Of a stretch of DNA of 64,000 nucleotides, positions 26,301 to 41,300 are shown in pieces. The DNA lies in contig CAJNOL010000068.1 of NCBI GenBank assembly GCA_905250125.1, positions 124,001 to 188,000 of the forward strand, given 5' to 3'. The stretch comes from Rotaria sordida (lineage: Eukaryota; Rotifera; Eurotatoria; Philodinida; Philodinidae). The stretch's first letter is position 1; the number at the start of each line of letters is the position of its first letter. The notes under the pieces were generated by a model, which did not search any database, was not told where the DNA came from, and saw nothing but the letters and a program-made list of their open reading frames with translations. The translations under genes and the position numbers were made by a program.

Positions 26301-29300
26301 TATATTTATATCGATCATGACTGCTAAAAGATACATTAATTTGTTTGATCAATTCGTTTATTTACAAAAACTCTATAGATTTTATCTATCAATTCAATCA
26401 AGGACAAATTATTATATGAATCATTTTATGATTAAAATTTATTCATAGTTTTATTTTTTTTTTTAATAAAAAAAAATTTATATATATATATATTTCTTTT
26501 TTGAATCAAATAGAGAGAATGATCTTTGAAAGAACAACTTAAGAATAATAATTATTGAAATAATAAATGTACTAAACGATGACATTGCTTTTTTTTTGTA
26601 AAAATGACAAGTAAAGAAAAGTGCCCTTGATTTCAATATGAATTGTACAAAATAAACATTATTAAAAAGTGAATTGATTTGATTATAGATTCATAAATTC
26701 TGTTCGTTATTGTTCAATAATTGATAGAAATAATGAAAATGCAAGGTTTCATAGATTTATATTCATTTTACAAAAAAAAAAAAAGTAATTTTGGTGAAAA
26801 AAAAAAGTCGTTTGATTTGCTTGGCTTCTTATGAAGGTTAATTGTTTGATGAAATAGTGCGATGCATTCTAGGATTTCTTATCTATCATTAGTTAAATAC
26901 ATATTTCTAGTTACCTGTTCTGTTGTTGAAGTGTATCATATAATGATTGTTTATTAATATTAATATTATTTTTATCATTGAAGATAATTGAAGACGGTTC
27001 ATTTTTATATATAATTTTATTATTTAAAGAAACACGATTGGCAATAGCTTGTTGCTAAACAATATAAAAGAAATAAAAAGGAAATGTCACTATTAAGATA
27101 AATAATATGATTTATATGTTGATAATCGAAACGAGGGAATAAAGAATATTCTTATCAATAAATGAGGTATAAAGAGGTTCTTTTTTTTTGTTTTGTTTTG
27201 TTTTTCCTAGAAATATATTTATTGATGATAGGTCAAACAGTATCAATCCTTTTAATCATAACTGCGAAAAGAATTTTTATTAAATTATTTCAAACGACAA
27301 AAAAAAGAATTGATCGTCGATCAATATAATTATTTCTTTCAATAGTATAGTTTATCATTTTGAATTATCAACAACAATAAACAATATAACTATATATATC
27401 CGTTTTATATATGTCAAAAATATTAATCAAAATTCAAAATCCTAACAAAATTTTTTGATTCAATTCTAGGAAAAAAAAAATTCTTCAAACGTAGTAGTAT
27501 TGATATAACACATTATCATCAGTTCGCCTCCGTATCTCAGAATATGATATAATTATTGTTTCTTTCTTCGACAAGTTCATGTACATGAGACATTTTACCA
27601 TGATTGCGTCATGGTCAGAAGATACATACAGACATGTAGGGGTGCTTATATCAACTCATTAAACTATTTTTTTTTTTTGTAATTATTGATTAACTTCCTT
27701 CAAAATCATTTATTTTAGGAGTAGTAATATAATCAACGAATTCTTGCTAAAGAGTCAATCTTTTTATAATATTCATTTTGTTTTTTTTTTTTTTTTTGGT
27801 GTTTAAATAATAAAACTAAAACATTTCTCATTGTGTGTTGTTATCAATTCTAATTGAAAAAGAAAAAACTATTGATTTATATTCATCATAAAATTAATAA
27901 CAATATGTTGAGTGTCTATTTTTAAAATTCTATTGGCAAAAAAAATTCTTGAAATTTACCCGTAAGTTGAATTGTTTCTTTTTCTTTTTCAATGAAAAAT
28001 CTTTTGAACCACAAATAAGATAATTTAATTTTGAACAACAATGACCACTAAGAAAATTCATTTTGTCAATATCTTCGTTTGATAATTATAATCAATATGA
28101 ATTTAGTAAAACAAAACGATTCTTAACAGATGACTTGATGATGTATTTAATATACGTATATGTTGTCGAAGACCGACAACTATAATATATACAGACACTC
28201 AATGAGAAGAGAATGAGAGAAAACAGCTCCTTCTTTTTTTCTTCTCTGTTCTCATCATAAATCGACAATGAAAAAGAAAGAAAGAAAAGTGGATCTATTA
28301 TATTTCAATATATAGAATAAGCTAAATATTTTGTTTGTATATTGATTGTATTCTATATCATATCTTGTTCTATTCATAATTTATCAAGAAAAATGAGTTC
28401 TGTTTCTATTATATTAGTAGTCAAAGTAGAGTGTAGAATGACACATGACGTATCCTATTCTCTACATATTCAATTATTAAAGTTCCAAATGTTAGAGACA
28501 CTAACAATATCATATATGATCTATGAAAAAGACAAATAACCTTCGTCAATAATTAGTTATATATAGACTCATTTAAGATATTCATTTTGTTTGAACTATC
28601 ATTGATTTTTATTACACTAACAAGGATAGTTAAGAATAGATTAATATAATATATCTTTCTGTCAATCTATTCTAAATATATTATCTACATTAACCGTTTG
28701 ATTGAATAATAACAAAAATATATCAAAGATTCTCTTTATTTTGATTATCCTATTAGAAAAGAAAATTTTCTATCAGACTTTTAACAAATCGATTTTATAT
28801 AATTTATTAAATTGAAAAAAAAAAAAGATCAAATTTCATATGAAAACAAATGAATATTTGAAATTGCAAAACTACATTATAAACGATATGATAACTCATC
28901 TTAACAAATCAATGTAAATAACACATTTTGAATTTAATCTAAGCCGCTAACAAGAAATAATAACAAGTGCATTGAATTATTGTATTGATCATAATATAAC
29001 TAGAATAATATAGATCCAGTATAATTGATTTCATCCTAAGGGATAACAGACTCAATCAACAAATAAATCAGTTAGATGTTTTCCTTTTTATCATTACATT
29101 ATTTTTATCTTCTTCATCTACTCAACGGGATAACGTTCTACGATTGATAATACCAACTACAATCCAAACTGATTCAATGATTTCTTTTTTTCTGCATCTG
29201 TTGAAATCATTCAATAAGTATCTATAGATTATTGCACAACTTTTATATTAAACTAGTTCAATCATACATACAAATTGAGTTTTGTTTTTTTCTATTTGAC

Positions 29301-32300
29301 ATTTTAGTTACTAAACAGTCTACATTGTTTCGTAATAAGAACTCATGAAAAAGAAACAAGTGGAGACTATCTATAGAAAAAGAATAAACGAAAAAATACC
29401 TAATTTTTTCATCAATACAGAAAAAACAATACATACGTGATCTTTTCATACAGACTGAAATTTCCACAAAGTAGAATATTTGTAATCAACTTCACATTCA
29501 TATGGAAATTAGCTTTAAGTGTTATTAACTATATCTGAAAGTAAAATTACCTAAATGTATTCTTCTCTCCGAATATAAATATCTACTTTTAGGTTTCACT
29601 TATTGAATTTATAGTACTGATGTTTAAATTATATCTGACACGACACAATTTCAACATATTCTAAAAGAACAATGTTGCACTTGGCCAATTTATGTTCACC
29701 TTCAATAACAAATGAAAAAGTAAATCGAACTTATTTACTGATCTGGATTTCCATAGAAAAATTCTTATAGATTTAATAATTAAACATCAAAACATATTGC
29801 TTTTTTTTAACTATGAGGAATGCAATAAACAGATGTTTTTCATGAAGCATAAACGACTACATAGTTTAGATTATTCTCTGTATAATGAAAAATCGTATAT
29901 GAAACTATGTAGAAAACATTGTTTTAGTAGATTTCTAATGTCGAAAAGGTTAAATTTATTTAGATTTTTAGATAAATATCATTCAGATTCTTTTGACAAA
30001 TTTCTTATGTAAAATCTCAAAACGATAAAGGAAACATAATTCTTGTATAAACATGTTTATTAAAATCATATAATAAGGATAAATAATAAAACATAAATAC
30101 ATACAAAATATATTCATTTAATCAACACTAAACCTGTTCTATTTGTTTTTTAGTTTCAGTTTTTTTTCTTTTTATCAGATCGACTCATGATTTTATTTTC
30201 TTCAGTCACATCAAATGTCTATGGAATTTTCTCGTTATTTTGTTTTTTTATTTCAAGCAGCAAAGAAATAAATAAAGCTCGACATATATTTCGTTAATCA
30301 CTTCGATTCAAGAAACGAAACAGTTAACATTATAGTATGACAGAGATATGATTGTACTAGTTTTCATTTGTAAAGAGAATCTTTGCAGCTACTGTTCAAA
30401 GCTACTCTTCACTGCTAGAAAAGTCAAAAATGACTTTTTTGTCCTATTACTAATATTAGTTATCAGGGAACTATTTCAATTAATAGTACGATCTCAAATT
30501 CGTCTTGTGCTAATAAATAAACGTCGAGGAAACTAAGAAAAATAAAGAGAGATATGTGCTCATAGTACAGTACTTACTAGTAAGTGCTGTCGTACTGAAT
30601 TTTCAATCTACTACAAGATATCCTGAAGAAAATCAAATTATAGACTTTGAACTTTGTCAATATACTTAATTGCCATTAGTATCACTGGGATTTTGCAATA
30701 GCTTACATTTCTACTTGTAAATACAGAATGTCTAGAAAAAAATATTTACTTTAATTGAAAATTTCACGTTAAATGTCTCTAATTCAATTTTTTTTGTAGA
30801 ATATCTTCCTATGAATTGAAAGTGCAGTACAACAGTCCTTATATCGTTAAGCACTATACCATGAGCACTCATCTCTCTCTTATTTTCATATTAGTCTCAT
30901 TCATGTTTATTTATTGTTAAAATATGAGATTGTAACCATGATACTTGTCGCATTTGTTCACTGGTAACTAATGTTGGTAATAAAAAAACAAGATAATGTT
31001 TTTTTGCTTTTTCAGCGGTGAAGGCAGTTTTATACAATAACTAATAAGTTTCTGTTGACAAAGAAAATACTTGAAGATAACACCTTTCTTATAAAAAAAG
31101 TAATCAATTACATTTAATCAAATAAGTGAATGATGCGAAATTATTTTACACAAGTGACTCTTGTGACACGCTGTATATAAGAATCAGACATGTCTTGAAT
31201 CGGTCATTTTGACAAATTGCAATTAGACACTTGAATATTAGGTATCAAGCACGTTCATTTAAATTTCTCGTTTTTTGTCTTTGTTCTTTATTTTAATTTT
31301 TCAAATTAAATAGATATAATGAAAATTTTTAAAGACAAAAAAAAACAAAACATTGTAATGCAAGGATAAAGTTAAACATGAAGAAAATAGTTGAGCTTTG
31401 TTCAATCTCGTATTGTCTCAATGTCTATGGTCATATGAATTAAAATTTGAAGAATTAAGTAGGTTTATTACCGATACGTCCGTCATGATTGAGGTCCTTG
31501 TGTACGCCTTTTTCGAGTCGATTAACCAAGCCTTCTCCACGACTGGTCTGATGGTATTGCGGTGCTAAAGTACCCGGTACATTATATGGAGTATAATATC
31601 CTAGGCCTCCTTGTTGATGATAATTTGAAGAATGAGCAGGTTTATTACCGATATATCCGTCACGGTTGAGATCCATGTGCGCCACATTTTCAAATTTATT
31701 GACTGAACTTCCACCTTTGTTTCCATGTGATTGGCAACTACCACAATATCCACTACCTTGTAAAAATCAAACGAAACTTTTCTAAGCAATATGTATATGT
31801 TGATGTTGTTTTTTACCCGAACCGACCACACCATTTTTATTCAAATCCATGCCCGATTTCTTTTCAATTTTGTTGTTAATGGAACCTATGTAAAAGAGAC
31901 ACCTATCAACCATGCTGTATATAAACAACAAAATATCAGAGTAACTATAGACCTGTTTGAGATCTTTAAAAATACTTTAGCAACAATAAAATCGTGTCTC
32001 TTCTCAATAAATGTTTTGATATGATTCATTTTGTTGTCAGATCATTCAGCTAATCTTATGACTTAGCATTGTTTCTCATGTCAAATGTTGAGATTAATTA
32101 TGTTACTTTAATGTTGTCATGCAGCATAAACTTACTCATCTTACTTGCGGTTGAATTTTGTAGAACACTAACTAATTAGAAAAAAACTTAATAATGAAAA
32201 AAGCAATGGTATGTGTATTATTACTTATATACGTCTCGCTTGAATTAACAATAAAAACTCAATGATAAACATATAGCTTTATTATCAACGCAGTAGGTGG

Positions 32301-35300
32301 TTTTTTTTTCTTTTTTTTTTTCTTGAGTCTGCAACATTTAGCAAGATAAAGGTGATACAAATAATCCAATCAGATCATTGATCATAATTCTATTTCGTCT
32401 TTCTACGACTTCGTCTAAGTATGGTCTATCATTACCTTTTTCGCCTTGTATACGTCAGTATTGTTTACCACTCAGAAAAACGACGTCAAATCCAATTGGA
32501 GAAGAATATCCTACTAATGTGCTGCGTTATCGGCATAGGACACATTGATGATGATCAAGAAAAGTTAGCTGTGATTTAGAACTTATGTTCATTCTAAACT
32601 AGAACTTTTCATCTCGAATTGTTGAACTCATTCCAAACTGTTCTGTGCTTCCTGTTCGAAACTCTCAATTGATACTGATTCTCATGTCATATTTTTATTA
32701 TGTGAATAGAAGAAAATACTTGACTTTGTTTTGGAAAGTTTTGCCAGCTGCTGATTTGATATTAAAAAAAGACATATAGATATTGAGAAACCGAAAAGTA
32801 AGCAGTTCAGCTCAGAAAATGAACATTGTACTAGCTCATTTCTTTTTCTTCTGCCTACAATGGTCACCATATAAAAATTAAACAATCTGCTAGTTGTGTT
32901 AAATACTGATTTCAAATAAGAAAACATTCAATTTATTAATTCTTGTAAAATCATGTCCTTATGTAAGAAAACCAGCCAAAAAAAGGTACAAATATTATTT
33001 TATATCAATTATTATAAGTTACCAGATGAAAAGTTTTGAAACAATTGTTCTTTGATTTATGATATTAGAGTCTATGTAATGTGACAAGATAAAATAGAAG
33101 TTGGTACTATCAGAAACTGCAAGAGTCAAATGAATTTCATAATCTATCCCATTGTGAAGCTATATTAATATGCCTTTGTTTGAAAAGAATAAATTCTTCA
33201 ATTGGTATATAATACAGATCAGTTTTTGATTGGTAGAAAAGGTTAAACAGACCATTCTGGTTCAGTTGAAAACAAATTCAACTAGTCTCAAGTTTAATCT
33301 GGCCATCAAAAAAGTTAAATGATACTAATGAAATTTTTATCGTTCGATTGATACACTTACGGTCAAACCAAAAAGTATTGAGACATTTAAGACGACCTCC
33401 ATCCTTCCTCAAAGCGATTCTGGTCTATGTACACGCAAACTGCATGAAATTTTCAGAGTACATTGAAGTTGTACTGGAGACACTATGATAAAGTTTTCAG
33501 GCCAATACCGTGATATTTGAGAAAGATATTCACAAAATAATAGTCAAGAGTAGATGAATTGATAACCAAAAATTCTCTGTGGGTCTTCATTCTATATATT
33601 TAATTGTTTTTTTGTTTGAAAGAGCATCTCAGAATCCAGTACATGGCAGAGTCATTTTTTTAATATTCTTACCTTTTAAGCAGAGAAAAGTGTTCATAAG
33701 TTCAATAACTTAAAAACTCTAAAAGCCTTTGAGAAAATAATACAGTCAACGCGCATTGAAAGTATATCCTTCGAGTTTTTTGTTTTTTATTAATATACTT
33801 TTTTTATGTATTAACCTACTATATATAGGAAGAAAGCCCGGAATATGCTGCATCTTTTGGTATATTTACATTGACCATCAAGTGCAGTTTGAAGTATAAA
33901 AAGTGTATCAGAAAAAAAATGACAATTTTTCTTTTACCAAATTTCGGGCATCCGTACTAGTGTAATATTTTTTATTTCGCATATATCTTGACTTAGGTAA
34001 ATGATAAAATGTTGAATTTCTTTCCAAAAGATGGGCCGTGAAAAGCTCTATAAAAGCTGCATGATCGAATTCTTTTTTATCTGCTCTAGTGGTTTTTCTA
34101 TTACTCACAATGAAACAACTTACATAGCAGTATCACTTCCCATCATGTAGAAAACGTTTCGAGGACTTCTCTGATTCACTACAGGACTTGGTCTATACAA
34201 GTTTTGTAGAGCTTTCGACGGCATACCGTTTTGAAAAAAAATTCTATATTCCGTCATTTTCTCAAGTCGAGATATATGATGAACAAAAAAGTCTTCCAAC
34301 AGTTTCAGTATGATGGGAAGTGACACTGGCATGTAATCTGTTCATTTTGAGTATCAGAAAAATCACTAGAACAAGTTAAAAAAAGAATTCAATTATGTAG
34401 CTTTTGTAGAGCTTTTCACAGGGCATCTTTTGGAAAAAAATTCAACGTTTTATCATTTACCTAAGTCGAGATATATGCGAAATAAAAAATATTACAACAT
34501 TATGAACACTGGCAAAAAAGAAAAAGTGACTTTTTCTTCTAATACACCTTTCATACTTTTAACTGCATTTGATGGTCAATGTAAATATACCAAAAGATAC
34601 AGCGCATTTCGAGCTTTCTTCCTATATATAGTAGGTTGATAGATAAAAAACGTATATTAATAAAAAACAAAAAATTCGAAGGATATACTTTCAATGGGCG
34701 TAGAATGTATTTTTTTGAGTTATTGAACTTGTGAACACTTTTCTCTGCTTAAAAAGTAAGAATATAAAAAAGGACTCTGCCATGAGCTCGATTCTGAGAT
34801 GCTCTTTCAAACAAAAAAATAATTAAATATACAGAATGAAGACCCACAGTGAATTTTAAATTGCCAATTCATCTACTCTTGACCATTATTTTGTGAATAT
34901 CATCCTCAAACATCACAGTATCGGCCTGAAAACTTCATCATAGTCTCTCCACAACAACAGCCCCAACGTATTCTGAAAATTTCATACAATTTGCATGTAC
35001 ATAGACCAAAATCGTTTTGAGAAAGGATGAAGGTCGTTTCAGATGTCCCAATACTTTTTGATTTGACTGTAGGTGAAATTTTTAATTAAATAACTAACCA
35101 AAAAAATATAATATAATCACTTTTTCAATTTTTGGTTCGACTGGTAATAATACTAAAATTTTTCCTTATGATGTTAATTCATTATTTTTATTAATTGCTT
35201 CGATCTCTATATTTTGATATTTTTTTAATCAAAAAATATAAAATTTATTACGTGTAAAAGCAAATTCAGCTTCAGCAACAGCATCCATTGGTGTTTGTTT

Positions 35301-38300
35301 AATAGCTTTAGATAAAAAAAAGTTGAATATTGCCTTATTTTGAAAATTTAATAGCTAGTGCAAGCTCATGTAAAAGTGTACGAAATATTTCTGTCAATAA
35401 ATAATCATCGAAATGTTCACAACGTGCTTTTGAACATAGGTAAAATCACAATCAGATCTTGTTCGATCAACTCGACTACATCTTTGTGTTAAATTTTTTT
35501 TTTTGATGCCGAAATAGTTACATCCTTTGTAATATTATTACATGATGAAAAGAATTCTTTTTAGTTTCTAACTATCAATTACATAAAAAAAGGATCATCA
35601 ATTGTTACACTTGGCTCAGCTATTGAAGATAAGCATTAAGTATAACACGAAGTAGAATATTTTTCTTAAAATTTAAATATAACTAAAACTTTTCTTGTAG
35701 ATCTTGCTGGTCATATCATCTAGATTCCTTTAAATCATTTTTTATTCTTATTTCAAAAAAAAACCGACAAAAATTCAAAAAAAAATGATGATGATTAAAT
35801 TTAGAAGTTGAAATAAACGCAAATCTGAATAAAATCCCAGATTTGTTATATCCCTCGCTAAATTTGACTTGTCGATTTGTTAGTGGTGACTATCCCATAC
35901 AATGAAAACCGGAGAAAAATCGCTAGTTTACTGCAGTTAATCGATAATTTCTTATGGTAATTCGTGGTATACCGCTGGTTTTGACATTTACCACTAAAAG
36001 TGATCCGATTTTTATGACATGGGATCGTTCATGATAATTCTATTGATTGTTTTACTTTCTGTAGTTCGTTTATAGTATCATTAAGATCAATGTAAACTTG
36101 TTTAGCACTTAATAATTGGTCAATCGCCTTGTCGAAGTCTCTATCAATTATTGCTTGATTAGCTAAAGTTAGATATTCATCAACTTCATCATCTAATGTT
36201 TATTGTTCTTTTTCTAATTGTTCAATCTTAAAGTAATAAATGAAGTACTACATAGAAAAATAATCTATAGCATTATCTCTTAAGCTTTATCATTATTATC
36301 CAGATTAATACTTTATGCTATTGTTCTGGATTTGGTTTCTTTATTTTAATAAGCAAAATAAATAAGAAGTACTACACATTCTTCTCTTACTAACTTAGTT
36401 AGAATTTTATTCGATTGTTACTTCCGGAGATGCCTAGACGTTTTATGTAATCGCATGTTTTCTCTTTCTTCCGCTTTTTATTTTGTTCATTCTTCTACAT
36501 TAATCTGGTTTGTTATTTCCTCTTTTCTTTTCTTACACGTGGATTAACTCTTTGATAGCCGACTTTTTTTAAAAGAAGCAAAGTCGAAGCGTCGCAATAA
36601 GTTATAACCTGAAAATTATTAACTATCATAATTCTGATACTAGCTCTTATTGCAATGACACAAATAGAGAACTTCGAAATAGAAAAGAACCAACGCACTC
36701 AAAGAATCGATTCGAACAAATTCAAAGACTTTCAATTCTTACTGAGATTTTTAAACACTACATATATGGCCTTGATCCCCAAAGGATAAAATGACATCAT
36801 GACTTGTAATAGATGACAATATCTATTATTTGTAATTATCAGTTAGATGAGTGAATCCCTAGTATTTTTTTTGTCGAATTTTTGAATGAGCATAAATACT
36901 TGCAACATCGATGGTTATAAGGTTATGATTCATAACGTAGAAAATTAGTGCATATCATCGATTAGAAGATTTGCAACAGTTAAATGACAGTATTTATTCA
37001 GGAACTCTCTGCTAAACCTACTCTAGACAAAGAAAAAATTAAGTTTCGATCATGTAAAATATTTTCAGTTGTTTTCCTTGGATTTTACTTTTAAAGAAAA
37101 AATAAATAAAAATTATCTTTAATTTATAGTATTAATCGATTTGTTTAAATATATTTTCATTTTCAAAACATAATATCCTAGGAATTTTTTAACTTATTTC
37201 TCATCTTAAGTCACATTTATTAGAAATATTTTTATTCGTGTTTTTATCTGATCAAATCTTCCTATCTTTGACTCGTATCTACTACGTAACTTGAGAAATC
37301 AAAAACACCGCATGGTTTCCGTAAATTTCACGTCAAAAACATGAAAAAATGGCGTCTCCGATGATGAAGTACACATTATTTTAAAGGTACTATTTAAAAT
37401 TTTTCACGTTACAGCGTAACGTGTAAACTACATGTTCTTTTTAGTAAAAAGAAATATACATAATCTTTGCCAATGGACAGAATCGTAAACGAGTGATACC
37501 TATCGTTTATATTAATCTATTCGTTTGCTTGTCTTTGAATAGTAATTGACCATACTTTGTCATAATCAATAAGTCATATTCACAATTCGCTTGTTGGCTA
37601 CGAACATGCGTAAAAAGTGGCCACATATTGACTTAATTGTTGTTAAGGACGGTCTCTTTTCTTTTATCTATCTTTATCAATTGTCTTGCTAGTATATACT
37701 AGCAAGATGATTGAGAAAGATCGATGAAAGAAAAGAGGCCGTCCTTAACAACAATTAAGTCAATATGTGGACATTTTTTACGCGTGTTCGTAGCCAACAA
37801 GCGAAATGTAAATATGGCTCATTGTTTGATTTTTCTGGAGAATCGAATCGACGTAATATAATTTTTATCTATTGTATATTTTATAATATAGAAAATTTAT
37901 TATTTAAATTTTTGATGAATGGATCTTTGGTATCCATCTCTAATAATTCCATTATCATCTTCTGTTGGTCAAGAAATTTTTTCTAATTCATCACATGTTG
38001 CTTATGATCGTCTTAATCCACATTTTGAAGGACAAGAACATTTATCGTTTTGTGGTATTGCCTGTGCTACAATTTTACTAAACACTCTTCTACCTTATCA
38101 AAATTGGAGTCAATCAAATATTTATTCAAATGTTGCTCGAAATCATATGTCAAATGGAATAACTCTATCTAAATTATCTTATGTTCTTGAAAAATGTGGT
38201 CTTCGATCAAGAATTCATTATTGTGAAGATAAAACCATCGAAGAACAATTTCGAAAAGATCTTAGAAAAGAGAAAAATTTTCTAATTGTTAATTATTTGA

Positions 38301-41300
38301 GACAATTTAAAGAAAAAAATAAAAATCATATTCATCGAGGTGGACATTTAAGTTTAATTGCTGGATTTAATCAAATAACAGATCATGTTCTTATATTGGA
38401 TACAAGTCATACAAGATTTCCTCATCATTGGTTATCAGTAAAAGATTTGATTCAAATGATGTGTACATACGATAAAATGTCATCAAGACCAAGAGGATAT
38501 TTAGTTATTACTGATCCTAAACAGATTGAATAAAACCTTTCAATTGAAATTTAAGAATTATCATTTGAAATTAAAGTGAACAAATTATGTTAATTAAATT
38601 TGAACTAGAACTATTCGTTTTAGTTTAAGTTTTTAAATGTAAATCTATAAATAATATACGTCAAAAGTTAAATTATATTTTATTGACAAGAAAATAAACC
38701 AAAATTTTATTTATTTTTTTCTTCAATTATATTAAACTGTTTATTATATATAATAATGATGATTAAGACAACTTTTTCTTAAAATGTTTTATACTGTTAT
38801 GTTATCGATTTTCAAGCACAAAAATATGTTAATGTTGAATTTATATCTTAAATCGTTTTCATTTCATTAAAATCGAATCAATTAAAAACTAAAAAAAAGA
38901 AATATTTGTCTGATTGTCGACCATTTCATAGAAGGATAATTTTATTCTAATAATTAAATACAATATTATCTTGTAAGATGTGATGAACAATGATTTTAAA
39001 TAAAAGTACATCGAGAGATGTCGTTTTATTTCACAGTTTGTTGATTGGTTTCAAAAGAAAGTTATTTGTTGATAAAAAAAACATTTTCAAATCTTAAGTT
39101 ATTTGATAAAATCAATCACAATTTTGTTTCTATATTATTAATCATTATTAAATGTAAAAAAATGGTACGTTAATACAAATGAATTAATTAATTAAAAAAA
39201 TATATTTTCTTTTGTTGAAGGTCGAATTAAAAGGGCCAGGTTACACAAGTCATTCATATAATAATGTATTAATTATTATTACAGCGATTATTATTGCTAC
39301 TTTTATTGGTTAGTCAATTTAATTAAATGTTTCAATTGAATTAAATTAATTTGTTTTATTTTAATATAGGATTTATTGTTTATCGTTTAGTGAATAATCT
39401 GATGTTAAAAAAACGTCAAAAACAAGAAAAAGCTCGATTAAAACAACAAAAAAAACTTGATAAACAAACGTCAGTTTCCAAAAAAAAACAAAAATAAAAA
39501 TTTTATTTAATAACAAATATTCTTGTTATTTAATTATAAATAACAAATTTAAATCTGATTATTATTTGTAAATAAGAATCTTCAATTTCGAAATTAAATC
39601 TCAAATATTGATAACAGATAATGTGATTTTATATATTACAATAAGTTTTTTTTTATTCTCGCATATTAACAATAAATACTATTTTTCCAAAGAATTTTTT
39701 TCTTTTTCAACTTTTTTCATTTTGTTTTTGATATTTGAATATTTTCTATTAGAATTTAGTCAAATTTATTATTTAGAAATAAATATTATCTTCAATGATC
39801 TTTCTTCGAATCGAACGTCTGTTTATTCAAAAAAAAAAAATAAATAAAAGTTTAAATATTTTCTATCAATGAGAAAATAATAAACTGAAAAAATATTTAA
39901 AAGAATTTCCTATTAAATCATAATTTGATTAACAAATGAATCGCATCAGCTTATTATTTCATGTATTTTATATCGATTATTTTTGAACTTTTCTACAATA
40001 TTATATTTATTAAAAATATTCGTTTTTCTTTCTACTATGGAAATATTCTTTTCAAAAATGAACTTCTTATAAGAATTGTTTTCGACAATGATATTATAAT
40101 GAGTGTCCAAAAAATATATAAAAATATTCACTAGTCTACTTTTGTTATTTCTCGTAATAAAACAAATCAGTTTAATATTTTCATTATTCAAGATAATTTT
40201 GATTGTAAAAAGAGATAGATTATCAAACGTTTTCTTTTTTTTCTTGTTTTGTTGAAATAAATTTCTATATAATATTATTTGACATCTAAAAACAACTTGT
40301 AGGATAAGTAAATGAAATGTTATTTTTTCTGAAGAACAATTATTGTTTTCACTCTGAATAAAAGATTGAACCCTTGATGTTTTTCATTAGCGAGAGAAGA
40401 AAATTGAATAGAACTATCTTTGATCCTCTGAAATCTTATTAAAAAGAAATATTTATTTGTATTTAGTTTTCGAGCATTTATTCCTCGTCATTTAATACGA
40501 AGAAATGTTTGATGATATAAAGATTATTATTTTAGTTTTGAACAAAAATATCTCAATGAAATAAAACCTTTTAAATGAAAGTTATGATCTTTTTATTTCC
40601 ACATATGGATGATGATTTATTTAATTAAATCCTGGAAATATTATTATATAAATACGTCTATGAGTTTATTAAGGAAAGAGTAAACCTATTTTCATGTTAT
40701 CTATCATCTATTTGTGATAAATAATCCTATAAAGGTAATAACATTATCTCAATATAATAAATTGGAAGAAAGAAAAGGCTTTTCTTTTTTCTTTGTTTTT
40801 GCATAGACTCTTATTTTATTTAAGGAAAAATATAGAATTAAAATAAAAATATTCTCAAGAATACATAAAAATGAATGGATCATTGATTGATTTGTTTTAC
40901 ACAATACATTGAAATAGAAGAAAAATTTGTTTTTAAAATAGATTATTAAGACATTTAATGAAAAAAAAGAAAAAAAAGAAATCATAAATAATTGTTTAAA
41001 TTAAAGATCTTCTGGAATATTTGTTGCTTTTTTAATAATTAATGAACAATTTTGTTTTTTGTTTTGTTTAAGATTTTTTTTTTTTACTAATGAATTTTGT
41101 CTTGATTCTAAATTTGATTTTTTAATACAAACTGATGGTAAAAGAAGTGAAATCATTTCTAAACGAAATTGTTGTGACATTGAACAATACATAACAAATG
41201 TTATAAATGATGAACTAATTGATGTTAAATCCCAAAAATCTCCCAAATGTGAATATATAATAAAAAATTTTTTATCTATACCAATAGCAACTAATAAAAG